Shown: one piece after another, positions 8,446-17,835 of the stretch
Layout: every line of letters begins with the position of its first letter
Numbering within the stretch: the first letter of the stretch is position 1
NCBI RefSeq assembly: GCF_900110835.1
Contig: NZ_FOJG01000002.1
Coordinates: 1,826,979 to 1,890,978 of the forward strand
DNA from: Chitinophaga arvensicola
GTDB taxonomy: Bacteria; Bacteroidota; Bacteroidia; Chitinophagales; Chitinophagaceae
Direction: 5' to 3'
DNA: 64,000 bases
Made by a program: the position numbers and the translations under genes
Notes under the pieces: generated by a model
Told to the model about the DNA's origin: nothing
Databases searched by the model: none
The model's input: the letters and a program-made list of their open reading frames with translations, nothing else

Positions 8446-8506
8446 AGGTAACCGGTTACCTCTGGTTTACCTATAGCAAAGGTAACCCAACCGGGCAATA
8501 CTTTTG
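8446..8506. promoter_or_regulatory. HxlR operator cluster (GGTwACC repeats) and -7 box
   Basis: A perfect 16-bp palindrome AGGTAACCGGTTACCT occupies 8446-8461. Two further half-sites, GGTTTACC (8464-8471) and GGTAACC (8481-8487), follow. A Bacteroidota -7 box TACTTTTG lies at 8499-8506, directly downstream and pointing at the MDR gene. Half-sites cover the -33 area, as expected for a repressor site. Confidence 0.72.
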
Positions 8507-8520
8507 TGGCAAAGAAAGCG

Positions 8521-9543
8521 ATGATGAAAGCAATTGTATTAAATGATTTCGGCGGAGTAGAAAACTTCGCTATGGCTACACTACCGGTACCTGAGCCCGG
8601 CCCTCATGATGTGCTGATAAAAATAGTGGCCTCCGCCTTCAATCCAATTGATTACCAGATCCGGCAGGGCGCTACAGAACGTAAACGCATGCATTCGCCG
8701 GTGCTGGGGCGTGAATGTGCCGGTATCGTAGAAAAAACAGGCGTGGCCGTTACACGTTTCAGAGCAGGTGATGCCGTAATGGTAGCCGCCGGAAGCATGG
8801 GCAGCAATGGCACTTATGCTGAATACATCAGTGTACCGGAACAGATCCTGGTACATAAACCAGCGCAACTCTCTTTTGCAGCCGCAGCGGCAACGCCTAC
8901 CGCTTCTCTCACGGCACTGCAATGTATACAGCGGCTGGGCCTCTCTCCCACTGCAGCTGTATTTGTTTCTGGTGCTGCAGGTGGCGTAGGTCTTGTGCTG
9001 ATCAAGCTGCTGTTACACGCAGGGTTTACACAATTGCTGGCAACGGCCGGCAATGAGGAGAGCCATCAGCAGTTGATCAACACCGGCTTGCCTGCTACGC
9101 AACTTATCGATTATCGTCAACCTGATTTATTACGGCACATTGTAAATCAACGGGAAGGAAAACTATTTGATGCCTGTATAGATCTCGTAGGTAGGCATCT
9201 CTCGGAAATCAGCGCCAGCCTGCTCCGCACACAAGGCAATTACCTGGATGTGACGGCACTGTCCACGGCTGTGGCGCGGGAAACTTTATTCAATAAAGGA
9301 GCTGTGATCATAAATATCTCCAACTATGCTTTTTCGCTGACCGGCCAGCTGGATTATTATGGAGATGGACTACGCCATATTGCATCGATGCTTGAAAACG
9401 GGGCGCTTTCACCTGCTCCCGTATGGGTCACCGGCGAATTTAGTGTGGATACCGTACAACACTCGCACCTGCTGCTGGAACGTAATCAGAGCAAGGGCCG
9501 CAGGCTGGTAATGCGTATGCTTTCTAATGCTAATTTAATGTGA
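8521..9543 (+). CDS. MDR-family NAD(P)-dependent oxidoreductase (quinone oxidoreductase-like)
   Basis: About 340 residues of the medium-chain dehydrogenase/reductase superfamily. The N-terminal GroES-like half contains SAFNPIDYQIRQG and GRECAGIVEKTG. The Rossmann half has SGAAGGVGLVLIKLL as nucleotide-binding loop. Zinc-ligand cysteines of classical alcohol dehydrogenases are absent, as in quinone oxidoreductases (zeta-crystallin type). I start at the ATG at 8521 (8524 is equally possible), because the GTG at 8506 overlaps the predicted -7 box. It diverges from a cysteine-bearing HxlR, similar to the QorR-QorA arrangement known in Actinobacteria and to YodB-type regulation. Likely role: reduction of quinones or reactive carbonyls. 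Confidence 0.88.
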   Translation: MMKAIVLNDFGGVENFAMATLPVPEPGPHDVLIKIVASAFNPIDYQIRQGATERKRMHSPVLGRECAGIVEKTGVAVTRFRAGDAVMVAAGSMGSNGTYAEYISVPEQILVHKPAQLSFAAAAATPTASLTALQCIQRLGLSPTAAVFVSGAAGGVGLVLIKLLLHAGFTQLLATAGNEESHQQLINTGLPATQLIDYRQPDLLRHIVNQREGKLFDACIDLVGRHLSEISASLLRTQGNYLDVTALSTAVARETLFNKGAVIINISNYAFSLTGQLDYYGDGLRHIASMLENGALSPAPVWVTGEFSVDTVQHSHLLLERNQSKGRRLVMRMLSNANLM

Positions 9544-9572
9544 ACATGGCATAACGGCATCATGTTTGAGGC

Positions 9573-10670
9573 ATGGCGCGCATGTGGAATCAACTTATAG
9601 AAAATGCAGACCACCTGCCTAACTTCCTATGGAATCTGATACTGGCAGGCATTGCAGTCATTACAGGATGGCTGATCAAATTTTTGTTATCGATCTTTTT
9701 GCGTCAATCTGTAAATACGCAACAGGAATTTTCCCTGGTACATACGATCCTTTTCCGGTTGGGAAAAGCCTTTAATTATTTCCTGCCGTTGCTGCTGCTC
9801 AACATGGCTATTCCATTGATGCGCGTTGATCCTAGGTATGTACCGGTATTGAGTAAGATTGCAGAAATTGCGCTCACATTGTCCTTTGCGGCACTGGTGA
9901 TTGGCGCGATCAAAGTACTGGAAGACTATGTATATCATACCTACGATCTGAAGAAGGCAAACAACCTCAAGGAGCGTAAGATACGTACCCAGTTACAGTT
10001 CATCCGTAAAGTATCTATTGCCCTGATCCTGATACTGACAGCCTGTATCATCCTGCTGAGTTTCGACAGTATGCGCAAGCTGGGAGCAGGTCTTCTCACC
10101 GGTGTGGGTGTAGGTGGTATCATCATAGGTTTTGCCGCACAGAAATCGCTTGGCAACCTGCTGGCTGGCTTCCAGCTGGCCTTTACACAACCCATCCGTA
10201 TCGACGACGTATTGGTAGTGGAAGGTGAATGGGGGCGTGTGGAGGAAATTACCCTGACCTACGTGGTCCTGAGCATCTGGGATCAGCGTAAACTGATTTT
10301 ACCGATTAACTATTTTATAGAGAAGCCTTTCCAGAACTGGACCCGCACCGGCTCTGAGATACTGGGCACCGCTTTCTTTTATATGGATTATACCGTACCC
10401 GTAGATCAGCTGCGAACAGAGTTTGAACGGCTGCTGGACTTATCGCCTCTATGGGACAAACGCGCCAAAGCGCTGCAGGTAACGAATACCAGCGAACGCA
10501 CCATTGAAGTCAGGACGTTGATGAGCGCTGCGAATTCCGGCAATGCCTTTGATCTCCGTTGCTACATACGGGAAAACCTGATCAAATATGTGCGGGAGCA
10601 TCATCCTGACGGATTACCAAAAACCAGGGCTTTTATCGAAAACACAACCAGCAGCACCTTATCAGAGTAA
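9573..10670 (+). CDS. MscS-family small-conductance mechanosensitive channel
   Basis: A 365-residue inner-membrane protein. Hydrophobic segments at about residues 18-42, 64-84, 90-113 and 146-165 precede the pore helix region GLLTGVGVGGIIIGFAAQKSLGNLLAG, the glycine/alanine-rich TM3 of MscS. The cytosolic beta domain follows (QPIRIDDVLVVEGEWGRVEEI), then a C-terminal alpha/beta domain. Such channels release solutes on hypo-osmotic shock. The gene follows the MDR gene by about 30 bp on the same strand, so it may be co-transcribed. Its 3' end overlaps the convergent GNAT gene by 9 bp. Confidence 0.9.
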   Translation: MARMWNQLIENADHLPNFLWNLILAGIAVITGWLIKFLLSIFLRQSVNTQQEFSLVHTILFRLGKAFNYFLPLLLLNMAIPLMRVDPRYVPVLSKIAEIALTLSFAALVIGAIKVLEDYVYHTYDLKKANNLKERKIRTQLQFIRKVSIALILILTACIILLSFDSMRKLGAGLLTGVGVGGIIIGFAAQKSLGNLLAGFQLAFTQPIRIDDVLVVEGEWGRVEEITLTYVVLSIWDQRKLILPINYFIEKPFQNWTRTGSEILGTAFFYMDYTVPVDQLRTEFERLLDLSPLWDKRAKALQVTNTSERTIEVRTLMSAANSGNAFDLRCYIRENLIKYVREHHPDGLPKTRAFIENTTSSTLSE

Positions 10671-11135
10671 TGATTTTTCCAGTCTTATCAGGTGTTTGCA
10701 CGGAATACCATTTTCGTATATAGATTCGGGATAGTGCAGGGTAAAATAATTTTTCTGAACGGCAGTGATTTCAAATCCCTGCCGTTGGTATAAATACAAC
10801 TGTGCAATGCTGGAATTACCCGTGGCAATGCAGAGACGTTTTACACCGTTGGCGCGGGCACGCTGGGTAGCATCCTGCAACAGGATCTTCCCGAGGCCTT
10901 TCCCCTGGTAAGCAGGGTTTACCGCAATATTTTTGATTTCCAGGGCATCATTATCTTTCAGTAATACATAAACGGCAATTACCTGCTGCTGTTGCTCCAG
11001 GATATATACATCGCTGAAAGGCAGGTAGGTGTTGATCATGACCACAGAAGGGTCGGCCAGTAATAACAGGTCGTAAGGCATCTTTTCGTTGGCGTCTAAT
11101 TTCCGGATAAGTGTGTCTTCCTGCAGAGAGGTCAT
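10662..11135 (-). CDS. GNAT-family N-acetyltransferase
   Basis: A 157-residue acetyltransferase. The acetyl-CoA pyrophosphate loop is visible as VNPAYQGKGLGKILL (Q-x-x-G-x-G/A), preceded by the beta strand LEIKNIAV and followed by YLYQRQGFE, the usual beta6-alpha4 region. The substrate cannot be inferred. It is convergent with mscS and overlaps it by 9 bp. The ATG at 11135 gives a complete domain. Confidence 0.85.
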   Translation of the reverse strand: MTSLQEDTLIRKLDANEKMPYDLLLLADPSVVMINTYLPFSDVYILEQQQQVIAVYVLLKDNDALEIKNIAVNPAYQGKGLGKILLQDATQRARANGVKRLCIATGNSSIAQLYLYQRQGFEITAVQKNYFTLHYPESIYENGIPCKHLIRLEKSLL

Positions 11136-11247
11136 CGCTGATTAATTTTGTCGCTATAAATTGGAATGAATAGGTATTTTCTACGAACCGGGTCCCGGGC
11201 AAACAGCTACCAACAGATTCAGGGAACAGATTAACAAAATGAATATA

Positions 11248-11285
11248 CAAAAAAAACAGGCATCTGTTTCTACAGATGCCTGTTT
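11248..11285 (-). terminator. Rho-independent terminator of the GH2 gene
   Basis: The 13-bp stem AACAGGCATCTGT / ACAGATGCCTGTT has a 4-nt loop and is followed on the minus strand by eight T residues. It lies just after the stop of the GH2 gene at 11297. Confidence 0.88.
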
Positions 11286-11296
11286 ATATTTCAGAT

Positions 11297-13921
11297 TTAA
11301 TGAATGGCGATATACTGCCGCTTCACATTATGGCCATATATTTCTACCAGTGCATCCTTGCTGGTGGCGGTAGCGCCGCCACTGATCGTAATCGTTTGCT
11401 GCTGGCCGGGTAACACAGAAATATAATTATCACTGTAAAATACCGGAAGTATCCGCTTTTTCTGTGGTGCATCTACGAGCGACACCCGGTTGAAAAACGC
11501 TACCGGAGCACCGGCGGGGTTGCTGATAGTAACCCGGATACTGTCGGCCCCTGCCCTGATGGCGGTTGCCGTAATAGCTGCCGGCTTCATCTCTGCCAGT
11601 CCGGAATAGTTACCCTTTGCATCCGGTAACCAGTACAGGTTTTCATCCACCACTTCCTGCCGGGCATTCAGCAGCCGTAAGGAGAAAAACAGCCCCTTTT
11701 GCGCTTTCAGCTGATCCAGTACGGGTTTCATATTCATAAACGGTTGCACGGTAGTTGGGCCTACCTCTACGAATACCTGTGTAAGCAGGCTGTCGCGGCC
11801 CTGCATATCATATGTTTTCAGTTCCAGCATCAGGTCGCGGGCATATTGGAAAGTGTTGTTCACCGCCATCACCATGCCTTCTTCCGGATTGTACATCACG
11901 TGTAGCGGCGCGGCGCCTTTGCGGGTACCATACAAACAGGCGTTAGGATCCAGGTAGTAATCATACATCTGTCCTCTTAGGGCGGTCCACGGGTTCTGCG
12001 TTTTCCAGATGATCACCCCGGTGTACCAGTCCCACATATGGGAACTGAAACCTTCCATTAATCCACGGTACTGATCGTAGTTTACCAGCTGGGCTTTGTT
12101 GGCCCACTCCCGCAGATCTTTTGTTTTGCCATAAGGATCCACTGCTTTGTTATAGGCAATGTATTTATGATAATCCCATACCTTATCCGTTTTACCGGTT
12201 TCGGGATCTGGTGGTACCAGGTTTTCTGCGGGTAAAAATCTCTCAAGCGATTCGTAATCTCCGGTGCCTACTGAGCCTACTTCCGAGTTAAACGGAAAAG
12301 TGCGGTAGCTCCAGAAAGTAGATAGCGGCTGGATACCATAAGGACCATCGCCATTACCACCGAGGGCATTATACGACATGCTGTCGGAGTTGGAATAATC
12401 GAAGAAATAGCGGGTACCATCGAGTTTTGGGATGATGGAATCCTTCATGGCGGCAAACAGATCTGCCGGAGGCGTAATTTCATTTCCTCCGCACCAGAAT
12501 GCGAGGGAAGCATGATTACGCAACAGCTTTACCTGGTCGGCCACGCTTTCCAGGAACAGGGAATGATTATCGGGATAATTGCGACGGGTCCACTGATCTT
12601 CTTTCTTCATAGGATCTACCCATCTGCCGTTGCAATCGCCGGAGATCCAGAAGTCCTGGAACACCAGCAGGCCGTATCTGTCGCAGGCCTCGTAGAATTC
12701 CGGTCTTTCCGTCAGGCTTCCTCCCCATATGCGGATAAGGTTAAGGTTCATATCGCGGTGGAAGCGTACTTCTGCATCGTATCTTTCTTTGCTGAACCGG
12801 AACATCGCATCGGAGGTAATCCAGTTGCCTCCTTTGATAAATACTTTCTGTCCGTTCACCGCGATTTCGCGGCTGCGGGTATGTGCATTCCAGTAGGTCT
12901 GGATTTCGCGCACGCCGAAAGATATGTCTTCCTGGTCATCTGTTTTACCGTTGTTAACAAATTGCAGATGCAGGTCATACAGCTGTTGCGGACCATACCC
13001 GGCAGGCCACCAGAGGGAAGGCTGCCTGAGCAGCAGGTCCGGTAACTGTACCGTGGTAGTAGTATGCGGAGGCAATGTCACCTTCCTGGTGATATTGTTG
13101 CCGGCGAGAGTATATTGTAAGGTACCGGTAATACTTTTAGCGGTCGCATTTTCAAGATCAGCGCCTACCTGTACGGTAGCCGGCGCCTGTGGCCCCTGCG
13201 GGAGACGGGTACCGGGTACGCGGGTAATGATGTGCGGATCTTTGATCCGTATTGCACCAGTTTTTTCGATGGTCACTTTGTCCCATATACCGGTATTACG
13301 GTCACGCATAGGCTGAATCCAGTCCCAGCCTGCAGTATACTGCGGACCGTTGTTTTTGGCAATGGTACCATCGCCGCCCTGGCCTCCATTGGGGTTACCG
13401 GGAAACTGCGGCGGGTATACAATAACAGCGAGGCGGTTTTTGCCGCTTTTCGCCAGCAATGCGGTGATATTATAAGACTGACGCAGATAAGCACCGTAAT
13501 GGGTACTGCTGTTCACGCGATGGCCATTCAGGTAAATATCACAGCCATCATTCACACCCCTGAAATTAAGCCATACCTGTGCATCACCGGCAGGCGCTTT
13601 TTCCGCAAAATCTTTTACAAACCAATAAGTGTAATGATCACGGCCGATATGATAAATATCGGCGATCTTTTCATTGTTCATCCCATACATCGGGTCGGGG
13701 ACCTGTTTGTTGTCCAGGAGCGTAGTGAGCACCGTACCCGGTACGGTGGCGGGTGTCCAGCCGCTGAGAGAATAGCCGGGGTCAGAGAGCTGGGCTCCCG
13801 TCACTTTTACTGCGGCCGTATTACTGCATTGCCATCCACTGTTGAGTTCATATTTTTCCTGCGCTGATAATTTCAGGAGCGAGAAAAGCAGCAGGCAGGA
13901 GATCGTTGATTTCCGAAACAT
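11297..13921 (-). CDS. Secreted GH2 glycosidase (exo-glucosaminidase / endo-beta-mannosidase-like)
   Basis: An 874-residue exported enzyme. A signal peptide (residues 1-20) is followed by an N-terminal jelly-roll sugar-binding domain, immunoglobulin-like domains and a TIM barrel with FIKGGNWITSD and NLIRIWGG. Acid/base Glu481 lies in CGGNE and nucleophile Glu547 in FNSEVG. C-terminal beta-sandwich domains complete it. This organisation matches the GH2 branch of plant-type mannosylglycoprotein endo-beta-mannosidases and CsxA exo-glucosaminidases. The NE motif fits the mannosidase type better than CsxA, which uses an Asp. It is monocistronic, with its own terminator. Substrate remains open: chitosan oligomers, N-glycan cores or mannans. 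Confidence 0.86.
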   Translation of the reverse strand: MFRKSTISCLLLFSLLKLSAQEKYELNSGWQCSNTAAVKVTGAQLSDPGYSLSGWTPATVPGTVLTTLLDNKQVPDPMYGMNNEKIADIYHIGRDHYTYWFVKDFAEKAPAGDAQVWLNFRGVNDGCDIYLNGHRVNSSTHYGAYLRQSYNITALLAKSGKNRLAVIVYPPQFPGNPNGGQGGDGTIAKNNGPQYTAGWDWIQPMRDRNTGIWDKVTIEKTGAIRIKDPHIITRVPGTRLPQGPQAPATVQVGADLENATAKSITGTLQYTLAGNNITRKVTLPPHTTTTVQLPDLLLRQPSLWWPAGYGPQQLYDLHLQFVNNGKTDDQEDISFGVREIQTYWNAHTRSREIAVNGQKVFIKGGNWITSDAMFRFSKERYDAEVRFHRDMNLNLIRIWGGSLTERPEFYEACDRYGLLVFQDFWISGDCNGRWVDPMKKEDQWTRRNYPDNHSLFLESVADQVKLLRNHASLAFWCGGNEITPPADLFAAMKDSIIPKLDGTRYFFDYSNSDSMSYNALGGNGDGPYGIQPLSTFWSYRTFPFNSEVGSVGTGDYESLERFLPAENLVPPDPETGKTDKVWDYHKYIAYNKAVDPYGKTKDLREWANKAQLVNYDQYRGLMEGFSSHMWDWYTGVIIWKTQNPWTALRGQMYDYYLDPNACLYGTRKGAAPLHVMYNPEEGMVMAVNNTFQYARDLMLELKTYDMQGRDSLLTQVFVEVGPTTVQPFMNMKPVLDQLKAQKGLFFSLRLLNARQEVVDENLYWLPDAKGNYSGLAEMKPAAITATAIRAGADSIRVTISNPAGAPVAFFNRVSLVDAPQKKRILPVFYSDNYISVLPGQQQTITISGGATATSKDALVEIYGHNVKRQYIAIH

Positions 13922-14001
13922 AATGCGTTCTATTTTACAGGCACTGTTACCTGTTCGTGTAGCCGCAAATATAGGACAACCGCCTCCGGGATCAAAACGT
14001 G

Positions 14002-14442
14002 TTATGACTGCTCCGACAATTGTTTTACTTTCTCCAGTGCAACCGGAAATGTTTTAAGGAAAAAATCCTTGTACTCAGCTTCCAGGTCCATGTCTACCCG
14101 CAGTTCGGTTTTACCGTCAACGGTCGACAGGGTATAATTCTCAAACGCCCCTGCCCAGGCTTTTACTTTATCACTGGTGAGATCTTCTTCGCCCTGGTTG
14201 TATTCTCCCAGGTGCTGGAAAGACATAAACTCATCGGGGATCTTATCTGCGATGCGGGCCACCATGCCCCGGTCTCCCCCATCTGTGAAAAGTATTTTGC
14301 TGCCTTTCTCCCAGTCGCTCACGGCTTTCGAGCCTTCCGAAAATGCAGCGGTCCATTCTGGGTAAGAAGTGGCGCCCCAAAGTATTTCCCATACTTTACT
14401 GCGGGGTGCATCGATAGCAATTTTAAAAGTGGATTTTTCCAT
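14002..14442 (-). CDS. SRPBCC (AHSA1/polyketide cyclase-like) protein
   Basis: A 146-residue START-like (SRPBCC) protein. FKIAIDAPRSKVWEILWGAT followed by YPEWTAAF is the usual start of the fold, with the hydrophobic-cavity strand TELRVDMDLEAEY later. Such proteins bind hydrophobic ligands or assist stress responses; no catalytic motif is evident. It starts 2 bp after the stop of the GlxA-type regulator, so the two form an operon. There is no signal peptide. Confidence 0.85.
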   Translation of the reverse strand: MEKSTFKIAIDAPRSKVWEILWGATSYPEWTAAFSEGSKAVSDWEKGSKILFTDGGDRGMVARIADKIPDEFMSFQHLGEYNQGEEDLTSDKVKAWAGAFENYTLSTVDGKTELRVDMDLEAEYKDFFLKTFPVALEKVKQLSEQS

Positions 14443-14444
14443 GA

Positions 14445-15437
14445 TTATTCATTTACAAGGTTAATGGTCTGTTTGTTATATTTATTGCGATATTCCAACG
14501 GGGTAAGACCGGTTACTTTTTTGAAGATGGTGCGGAAGGTTTTAGTATCAATATAACCTACGTCATAAATCACTTCATTGATATTTTTAGAACTGGTTTC
14601 AAAATCCCTTTTGGCCGCTTCTATTTTAATGCGCTGAATATATTCGATCACCGTGTTACCGGTCGATTTCTTGAATCTTCTTTCAAAAGATCTTCTCCCG
14701 AGGGCCGACATATCAGACAGCTGTTCTACCGTGATTTTATCCTGGTAACTGGCTTCGATAAACTCCTGTATTTTGCGGATGGGCTCATCGTTGTGGGTCT
14801 TTTGCCCTTCGAAGATAATAAAGGGCGACTGGCTCTGACGGTCAAAATCAATCCCGTAAGCTTTTGCCGTGAGTATAGCGATATCCCTGCCTGCATATTT
14901 CTCCACCAGGTACAACAACAGGTTCAGGTAAGAATAGGCGCCGCCACTGGTAAAGACGCGGTCTTCTTCCGTAATGATGCGGTCATCCATCAGTAATACG
15001 TTGGGGAACATGGCACGGAATTCAGCGGCCATTTTCCAATGGGTAGCACAGGGTTTTCCATCAAGCAGGCCGGTAGCGGCAAGGAAAAATGCCCCCAGAC
15101 ATAAGCTGGCCACGGCTGCGCCCTGCTGGTATTGCTGCTGGATCCAGGGAATAAACTCCCGGTTGATATCAGCAGCATGGCGCTGATCCCCGTGCAAAGA
15201 AGGAATGATGATCAGGTCTGTTTTTTTCACGTCACTGATCAGCACTTCCGGGGCAATAGTGAACATCCGGTTACGCTGGCTCACTTCCGGTTCCAGTCCT
15301 GCCAGTTGCACCTGGAACATCGGCTCACGGCCTTTTTCCCTGAGAAAGTTATTGATATCAGACAGGATCTGGTAACTCCCCTCGATGTTCACGACACTGG
15401 TATGCCCGAGGGGAACCAGGATGGAAATATGTATCAT
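14445..15437 (-). CDS. GlxA-family transcriptional regulator (DJ-1/PfpI + AraC HTH)
   Basis: 330 residues. The N-terminal half (about 1-190) is a DJ-1/PfpI-like domain with the nucleophile-elbow cysteine in VASLCLGAFFLA. The C-terminal half (about 225-320) is a double-HTH AraC domain (LSDMSALGRRSFERRFKK and the YDVGYIDTKTFRTIFKK block). This is the GlxA/CdhR architecture; members regulate catabolic genes in response to small metabolites. Its only obvious co-transcribed partner is the SRPBCC gene. A short inverted repeat TCGGAA-tacc-TTCCGA at 15506-15521 lies between it and the divergent VOC gene and could be a binding site. Confidence 0.9.
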   Translation of the reverse strand: MIHISILVPLGHTSVVNIEGSYQILSDINNFLREKGREPMFQVQLAGLEPEVSQRNRMFTIAPEVLISDVKKTDLIIIPSLHGDQRHAADINREFIPWIQQQYQQGAAVASLCLGAFFLAATGLLDGKPCATHWKMAAEFRAMFPNVLLMDDRIITEEDRVFTSGGAYSYLNLLLYLVEKYAGRDIAILTAKAYGIDFDRQSQSPFIIFEGQKTHNDEPIRKIQEFIEASYQDKITVEQLSDMSALGRRSFERRFKKSTGNTVIEYIQRIKIEAAKRDFETSSKNINEVIYDVGYIDTKTFRTIFKKVTGLTPLEYRNKYNKQTINLVNE

Positions 15438-15561
15438 ACACTGTAATTAAAACTTATTTATGCCGCAATTAACCTGCGAATTGTCGCTATACACCCCCGG
15501 CCTTTTCGGAATACCTTCCGACTTTTGCATTATACATTTCACAGCAAATCCGGGATAAAAG

Positions 15562-15981
15562 ATGACCAGCATCCAAACCTACCTTACTTTTAACGGCAAC
15601 TGCCGGGAAGCCATGACTTTCTACAAGGATTGCCTGGGTGGAGAATTAGTACTTCAAACGATCGGAGAATCACCGGCTTCGGCGGAAATCCCTGCTTTCA
15701 TGCGGCCTTTCATCCTGCATTCCTCACTTACAAAAGGAAGCCTGGTTATTACCGGTTCTGATATGGTGCCGGAAAACGGATTAATGCCTGGCAATACCGT
15801 ATCCTTACTATTAAACTGTGCCAGCGAAGACGAAGCGAGAACTTATTATACCCGTCTGGCTACAGATGGCATTGCTACACATCCGTTGGAGAGTACCTTC
15901 TGGGGAGCTTTATTCGGCGGACTCACAGATAAATTCGGTTTACACTGGCTGATCAACTTCGAAGGCAACTCCCGGCAATAA
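15562..15981 (+). CDS. VOC-family (PhnB/glyoxalase-like) protein
   Basis: 139 residues of the vicinal-oxygen-chelate superfamily, PhnB-like type: YLTFNGNCREAMTFYKDCLGG at the start and TDKFGLHWLINF at the end are characteristic. It may act as a glyoxalase-, dioxygenase- or resistance-type protein; the reaction cannot be assigned. It is convergent with a second VOC gene 5 bp away. It diverges from the GlxA-type regulator. Confidence 0.85.
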   Translation: MTSIQTYLTFNGNCREAMTFYKDCLGGELVLQTIGESPASAEIPAFMRPFILHSSLTKGSLVITGSDMVPENGLMPGNTVSLLLNCASEDEARTYYTRLATDGIATHPLESTFWGALFGGLTDKFGLHWLINFEGNSRQ

Positions 15982-15986
15982 GGTCA

Positions 15987-16463
15987 TTAATTCCCGTTAA
16001 AAGCTTTCTCCAGCGTGGCAATATCCAGTTTCACCATTTTCATCATGGCCTGCATGGCACGTCCCGCTTTTTGCTTGTCTTTATCCGTAAGTAATTTAGG
16101 CATAATGGTGGGAACTATCTGCCAGGACAATCCGAATTTATCTTTCAGCCAGCCGCATTGGGATTCCTTTCCACCGCCTTCCAGCAGTTTATCCCAATAG
16201 TGATCCACTTCCTGTTGGTTTTCACAATACACCGTAAACGAAACCGCTTCTGTAAAAGGGAACTGAGGACCTGCGTTGATCGCAATAAATTCCTGTCCGT
16301 CGAGTTGGAAGGTAGCCGTTAACAAAGTACCGGCAGGCATGGGTGAATTTTCCCCGTAGTAGGCCTGGCCGGTGACTGTTGAATTTTTAAAGATAGTAGT
16401 ATAAAAGGAGATGGCTTCTTCCGCATTGTTATTAAACCATAGTGAAGGTGTGATCTTTTGCAT
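15987..16463 (-). CDS. VOC-family protein (PhnB-like, '3-demethylubiquinone methyltransferase'-type)
   Basis: 158 residues. SLWFNNNAEEAISFYTTIF and LKDKFGLSWQIVPT are diagnostic of the PhnB-like VOC group often misnamed 3-demethylubiquinone 3-methyltransferase. A C-terminal extension (KAGRAMQAMMKMVKLDIATL) is also typical of this group. It is convergent with the other VOC gene and probably monocistronic. Function unknown. Confidence 0.85.
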   Translation of the reverse strand: MQKITPSLWFNNNAEEAISFYTTIFKNSTVTGQAYYGENSPMPAGTLLTATFQLDGQEFIAINAGPQFPFTEAVSFTVYCENQQEVDHYWDKLLEGGGKESQCGWLKDKFGLSWQIVPTIMPKLLTDKDKQKAGRAMQAMMKMVKLDIATLEKAFNGN

Positions 16464-16586
16464 AACGAGAGATTGAAGTTTAACAAGATTTTCATTTCGT
16501 TACAAAGATACCAGCCCTCTCCTTCTTATTAAAGGTGCAAAAGCGACATTCTGAAGGGGCACTTGCGACAAAGCTGTTACGCTCAG

Positions 16587-17765
16587 TTACAATGCAGGCG
16601 CGGCCACGGATTCCGCCACTACAAAGCGACGTTCCTTCACTGCCAGCACTTCTTTGATCCCCATCAGCAACAATGCCAGTATACCAAAAGCCAGCATGGC
16701 CCATGGCGCCTGGTGGATACCGAGCGTGGTGATCACCCAGCCACTTACAGCAGTTCCCAGCGAAACCCCGAGGTTACCGAAAGAGATAGAAAGACTGTTA
16801 GCAAAGCCCGGCGCTTCCGGTGCAGCCTCAATCATATAAGCCTGGCCGGTGAGAAAACAGGGAGTATGAAGCAATCCCCATACAATAATAAGTGGTACGG
16901 ATAACAGCGGGGAATAATAGATACCGACAGAGATGGAAGTTATTGCCACCAGAGATGCGGCCATAGCGCCTTTCACACTCCTGCTCAATAACTTACCCGC
17001 CAGAAAATTTCCAGGCACCCCCGCCGCACCAAACAGCAGCAACATGATGCTGATACGGTTGGGCGACATACTGTTTACTTTCCCGAGGTAATCTGCAAAG
17101 TAGCTGTAGGTAGTGAACATGGCCGAGGTCATGCAGACGATCATCGCGCAACAGGCCAGGAAAGAAGGTCTTGTCAGTATTTTCAACTGTGTACCGTAGG
17201 AAGGTTTATCCGTAGCGGGCATCGATGGAAGTGCGGCTATGATTGCGATAAGCGCCACTGCACTCACTACCGTTTGTACAACAAAAGATAACTGCCAGCT
17301 ATTGTAAATGCCGGCCAACCAGGTAGCCAGAGGGATGGTCGTTACCGTGGCAAGGGATATTCCACTCAGTACAATGGCCATCATTTTGTGTGCATCTTTT
17401 TTGTGAGCAGCACCTGTGGCTGCCGCTATGGCTGTGGAAATATATACCGGTTGCAGGAAAGCGGGCAGCATCCGTACCACCAGCAGTAACCAGAAAGGGG
17501 GCGACAGGGAAGATACGACGCCTGTGATCAGGAAGATGGAAATGCTGACTGCCATCAGGGTTTTGCGATTAATGCCCGATAACCAGAGTGTCATCAGCGG
17601 TCCTGCCAGTGCGATCACCAAGGCAAAGGCGCTAAGCAGGGTACCTGCCTTTTCGATGGGAATATGATAGTAATCCGCTATCTGCGGCAGAATGCCTATC
17701 ACGCCAAATTCTGTGGTGATAATGCCCAGTAGTCCAAGACTACCGATGTATGCTATTTTCTTCAT
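16587..17765 (-). CDS. MFS transporter (AraJ/sugar-efflux or drug-efflux type)
   Basis: About 392 residues with 12 predicted membrane segments. TTEFGVIGILPQIADYY and the TM4/TM5 region resemble the DHA1 family of efflux transporters (AraJ, SotB, Cml-like). I prefer the ATG at 17765 (MKKIAYIG) over an in-frame start 14 codons earlier, because helix 1 begins immediately after it. It diverges from a LysR-type regulator, with a palindrome-rich spacer, so that regulator probably controls it. The substrate is unknown. Confidence 0.86.
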   Translation of the reverse strand: MKKIAYIGSLGLLGIITTEFGVIGILPQIADYYHIPIEKAGTLLSAFALVIALAGPLMTLWLSGINRKTLMAVSISIFLITGVVSSLSPPFWLLLVVRMLPAFLQPVYISTAIAAATGAAHKKDAHKMMAIVLSGISLATVTTIPLATWLAGIYNSWQLSFVVQTVVSAVALIAIIAALPSMPATDKPSYGTQLKILTRPSFLACCAMIVCMTSAMFTTYSYFADYLGKVNSMSPNRISIMLLLFGAAGVPGNFLAGKLLSRSVKGAMAASLVAITSISVGIYYSPLLSVPLIIVWGLLHTPCFLTGQAYMIEAAPEAPGFANSLSISFGNLGVSLGTAVSGWVITTLGIHQAPWAMLAFGILALLLMGIKEVLAVKERRFVVAESVAAPAL

Positions 17766-17835
17766 TGATGAGCCGATTGAAATAATGCCGTATTTTTTGA
17801 GATACAAAAGTGCATCGGGATTACGTATAAAGAAA

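Noticed and set aside
8430..8498. Upstream TTG extension of the HxlR gene
   Set aside because: It would translate through the predicted operator, and HxlR proteins normally begin near the ATG at 8429.
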